Made by a program: the position numbers and the translations under genes
The notes under the pieces: generated by a model
The model's input: the letters and a program-made list of their open reading frames with translations, nothing else
Databases searched by the model: none
Told to the model about the DNA's origin: nothing
In this document: piece by piece, positions 14,511-14,959 of the stretch
Layout of the letters: each line of letters begins with the position of its first letter
Position numbering within the stretch: the stretch's first letter is position 1
Assembly (NCBI GenBank): GCA_947630315.1
Contig: CANRHA010000015.1
Coordinates: 1-14,959, forward strand
DNA: 14,959 bases
Direction of reading: 5' to 3'
DNA from: an uncultured Clostridia bacterium
Lineage (GTDB): Bacteria; Bacillota; Clostridia; Oscillospirales; Ruminococcaceae

Positions 14511-14959
14511 ATGGAAATACTTGATTATCTGCGCTACGCCGTAGAGAAAGAAGCCTCCGACCTGTTTATTGTCGCCGGAGGAACCGTTAGCTGTAAAATC
14601 CAGGGAAAAATAGGCGCGGTCAGCGAGGAGAAGATCTTCCCGCAGGAGACCGAGCGACTTATACGAAGCCTGTATGTTGCGGCCGGGCGGGATATGACGA
14701 GATATATGGAGACCGGCGACGACGACTTTTCCTTCGCCGTGAGAGACCTTGCGAGGTTCAGGGTAAACGCCTACCGCCAGCGCGGCTCACTTGCGGCGGT
14801 AGTAAGGGTAGTTGCGTTTAATATTCCCGATTATCACACCATGCACATTCCCGAGCAGGTCATCGAGCTTGCCTCTATGGATCACGGAATGATACTTGTA
14901 ACCGGCACCGCCGGCAGCGGCAAATCGACCACACAGGCGTGCATAATCGACCGCATAAA
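14511..14959 (+). CDS. PilT-type retraction ATPase (5' part, cut by window end)
   Basis: The reading frame starts at ATG 14511 behind a GAGGAA site and stays open to the window edge (149 codons plus 2 nt). Residues 81-91 (RFRVNAYRQRG) match the strongly conserved PilT signature, and GTAGSGKST at 132-140 is the Walker A motif that binds ATP. PilT proteins are cytoplasmic hexameric motors that depolymerise type IV pili, working on the PilC platform encoded five genes upstream. The N-terminal segment ASDLFIVAGG-TVSCKIQGKI corresponds to the usual ASDLHL...G.P...R..G region but lacks the His and Pro. The Asp box, Walker B and His box lie beyond the window. Confidence 0.9.
   Translation, partial: MEILDYLRYAVEKEASDLFIVAGGTVSCKIQGKIGAVSEEKIFPQETERLIRSLYVAAGRDMTRYMETGDDDFSFAVRDLARFRVNAYRQRGSLAAVVRVVAFNIPDYHTMHIPEQVIELASMDHGMILVTGTAGSGKSTTQACIIDRI

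Overview
The window looks like a chromosomal piece of a Gram-positive, probably gut-type Clostridia (Oscillospirales/Ruminococcaceae-like is my best guess). The evidence is an LPATG cell-wall sorting signal on a very large CnaB-repeat surface protein, a lipobox lipoprotein, strong AGGAGG-type ribosome binding sites, and a compact Gram-positive type IV pilus (T4P)-like gene set. The taxonomic call is inference from gene style, not a database match. All supported genes are on the + strand.

Region 1-970 holds no supportable gene. It has three parts: a palindrome-rich stretch (1-160); an extremely GC-rich stretch built from consecutive tiny hairpins with 3-nt loops (about 318-405, with further repeats to about 481); and an AT-rich stretch that ends in an excellent extended -10 promoter (TTGAAA, 17 bp, TATACT; 818-846). 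An untranslated leader of about 118 nt with several short GC-rich hairpins follows.

Region 971-11675 encodes two cell-surface proteins 31 bp apart. The first is a 3142-residue adhesin: signal peptide, Ser/Thr/Glu-rich linker, about five isopeptide-type adhesin domains, a SpaA-like domain, 17 stalk modules, eight PPPPDN-type units, LPATG, membrane anchor and positive tail. By eye, every stalk module keeps the Lys/Glu/Asn set expected for intramolecular isopeptide bonds. The second is a Thr-rich-stalk lipoprotein with a transglutaminase-like Cys-His-Asp domain.

Region 11676-14959 begins with a UUCG-tetraloop hairpin. Six tightly packed, often overlapping genes follow: a PilC/GspF/ComGB-type platform protein, four small single-span pilin/pseudopilin-like proteins, and the start of a PilT-type ATPase that runs off the window. 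No canonical major pilin, PilB-type extension ATPase, prepilin peptidase or sortase is visible; they may lie downstream or elsewhere.

Inferred whole: the layout suggests a surface-attachment locus. A promoter with a structured leader drives a giant cross-linked adhesin and a transglutaminase-like lipoprotein that could act on the cell surface. Immediately downstream, and possibly reached by read-through, is a noncanonical T4P-like machine. The functional link between the surface pair and the pilus-like machine rests only on adjacency and shared orientation.
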